Below are positions 33,145 to 34,235 of a stretch of 34,235 nt of DNA, piece after piece. Within the stretch, counting starts at the first letter, position 1; every line of letters starts with the position of its first letter. The stretch is from an uncultured Verrucomicrobiota bacterium (GTDB lineage: Bacteria > Verrucomicrobiota > Kiritimatiellia > CAJWTS01). The stretch spans positions 1 through 34,235 of the forward strand of contig CAJWTS010000043.1 of assembly GCA_913047795.1 (NCBI GenBank), given 5' to 3'. The notes beneath the pieces were generated by a model that saw only the letters and a program-made list of their open reading frames with translations, made no database searches and was not told the origin of the DNA. The translations under genes were made by a program, and so were the position numbers.

Positions 33145-33840
33145 CTAGGCAGGATCCTCAACGTCTTCAACCTTGGCCTTTTCAATCAGCCGCCCGATAT
33201 ACGTATCCGCGCGCTGGTTGCGGGCCTGGCGCGTTATCTCCTGTTCGATCATCGGCTTCGCGTCGCGCAGGCTCATTGGCTGTTCGGGGCGGCGTTCGTA
33301 GAGCCGGGCGATGTGCAGGCCGAACTCGGTTTCGAAGATGTCGCTCGTGTCGCCCGGTTCCATCGCGAATACGACATGGTCGAAGGCGTCGACCATCTGA
33401 CCACGCGGGAAATACCCGAGGTCGCCGCCGTTGCCCTTGCAATCGGAATGTTCATCGGCCATCTCTTCGAACGAGGCGCCGCCCTTCAATTCTTGCTCGG
33501 CAGCTGCCAGTGCGGCCCGGGCCGGTTCGCGGTCGGAATCGTCGTTAACATGTTTAACGATATGCTTCACATGCACGGTCTCGGACTGTTTCAGGAGTTC
33601 CTTGTGCTTGCGGTAGAAGGCGGACAGGGCGTCGGCCTTTGGTTTCGCGATCTTGCCCACCGCCTTCGTCAGCAGACGGTCGACCTTGAGATCGGTTTCG
33701 ATGTCGCGGCGCATCTGTTCGAGATTCGACGGGGAGACATCCATGCAGCGCTTGAACTGCTCTTCGCCCCCGTAGGATTGCTTCATCTGTTCCAGGGCGC
33801 GATCGATCGCCGCCGCTGGAACCGGTTCCGGATCCGCCAT
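33145..33840 (-). CDS. PpiC/SurA-type peptidyl-prolyl isomerase, probably N-terminally truncated
   Basis: A parvulin-type isomerase with a SurA-like N-terminal helical part (AIDRALEQMKQSYGG, MRRDIETDLKVDRLLTKAVG, FYRKHKELLKQ) is followed by the rotamase domain from about 105 (VHVKHIVKHV, ASFEEMADEHSDCKGNGGDLGYFPRGQMVDAFDHVVFAMEPGDTSDIFETEFGLHIARLYER). It would help fold exported proteins, yet no signal peptide is seen. The ATG at 33840 may be an accident of the join: readable homology begins near PVPAAAIDRALEQ, and typical members have a leader and an 'NG' strand before this. Just beyond lies a head-to-head TPR gene. It precedes the FGE gene on the same strand. Confidence 0.8.
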   Translation of the reverse strand: MADPEPVPAAAIDRALEQMKQSYGGEEQFKRCMDVSPSNLEQMRRDIETDLKVDRLLTKAVGKIAKPKADALSAFYRKHKELLKQSETVHVKHIVKHVNDDSDREPARAALAAAEQELKGGASFEEMADEHSDCKGNGGDLGYFPRGQMVDAFDHVVFAMEPGDTSDIFETEFGLHIARLYERRPEQPMSLRDAKPMIEQEITRQARNQRADTYIGRLIEKAKVEDVEDPA

Positions 33841-33845
33841 CGCCG
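33825..33845. other. Suspect head-to-head junction between ppiC and a TPR gene
   Basis: At this point the minus-strand ppiC loses its N-terminus and a plus-strand TPR reading frame appears already in mid-repeat. There is no space for promoters or ribosome binding sites for either. The sequence between 33825 and 33845 can be read in both directions (MADPEP one way, SAIAACRKAL the other). Codon use changes, with many C-ending codons on the right. Confidence 0.55.
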
Positions 33846-34235
33846 CCTGCCGCAAGGCGCTCGCCACCCACCCGAGCGCCGAGCTCTACAATCTCCTGGG
33901 GGAATGCTACGAAGAATCGGACGCGCCAGACCCCGCCGGCAAAGCCTATCGCCAGAGCCTGGCCCTCGACCCCGACTACGTCCCGGCCCACCGCGGTCTG
34001 GCGCGTCTGTCCAGCCGAGCCGGCCACTATCAGACCGCCTTCGCCAGCCTCGAAAAGGTCATCGCCCTCGGCAAGGCCAATACCCACGACTACGCCAATC
34101 TCGTCGACCATGAATCCGCCCTGGTGCCGCGCACGCTATGGCGCATCCGGAACGATCTGGTGCATGTCACGCGCGGACTTGAATCGCGGCTGCCGGACGC
34201 GGTCGGTGCCTATTTTCACCCCGCCGCAGCCCGTT
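33841..34235 (+). CDS. TPR-repeat protein, partial (open at both ends)
   Basis: A plus-strand frame runs from the junction to the window edge without stop. The protein has TPR helices: AIAACRKALATHPSAELYNLLGECYEE, then GKAYRQSLALDPDYVPAHRGLARLSSRAGHYQTAFASLEKVIALG, followed by NTHDYANLVDHESALVPRTLWRIRNDLVHV. The first repeat is cut, so the true start lies elsewhere. Codons favour C at the third place more than in the neighbouring genes, which fits a different genome or different region. No further domain can be named in the last 50 codons. Confidence 0.65.

Noticed and set aside
1..34235. CRISPR arrays, insertion sequences, prophage or integrase genes
   Set aside because: No regularly spaced repeats, transposase motifs, terminal inverted repeats or phage-type genes were seen on either strand.

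Overview
The window looks like a metagenomic contig from a Gram-negative bacterium, about 60% GC by eye. An LptE-like lipoprotein and a BamD-like TPR protein imply an outer membrane. A coupled TPR/ExbB/ExbD/TonB set and a formylglycine-generating enzyme next to a glycoside hydrolase recall PVC-superphylum bacteria of the Kiritimatiellota/Lentisphaerota kind. That placement is inference from gene content, not a tree.

Layout. Bases 1 to about 500 are AT-rich and hold two gene fragments (an unrecognised C- or mid-part and a HIT hydrolase missing its N-terminus). They are joined out of frame to a peroxiredoxin missing its C-terminus, probably an assembly chimera. From about 800 to 21,450 everything runs on the minus strand. 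Read in transcription order: rpsA, tyrS, uvrA, a large TPR protein, exbB, exbD, a TonB-like protein, hisD, hisC, hisB, hisA, an M16 peptidase, a small membrane protein, comEC, an S41 protease, tsaD and the peroxiredoxin. Many junctions are 4-bp GTGA/ATGA overlaps. A 339-bp divergent region separates rpsA from the plus-strand thiS-thiG-thiE operon. It carries a good sigma70-type promoter for rpsA and a compact foldable element ahead of thiS. Next come lptE and the BamD-like gene (minus), serA (plus), then rsmI, tsf and rpsB (minus; rpsB first in transcription). A carbohydrate/sulfatase-maturation group follows on the minus strand (PpiC isomerase, FGE, GH63-like hydrolase). The last 400 bases hold a plus-strand TPR fragment that meets the 5' end of ppiC head to head, a second suspect join.

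How it works together. Most of the window is core metabolism and information processing: translation (rpsA, tyrS, tsf, rpsB, tsaD, rsmI), repair (uvrA), histidine (hisD-C-B-A only), serine (serA) and the thiazole/coupling part of thiamine synthesis. The accessory interest lies in the proton-motor cassette, whose single ExbD has Asn where ExbD/TolR proteins carry the essential membrane Asp, and in the FGE plus GH63-like pair, which fits use of sulfated glycans. No mobile elements, CRISPR arrays, rRNAs or tRNAs were seen. I did not find a clearly new defence or mobile system; the Asp-less ExbD cassette is the best candidate for unusual biology.
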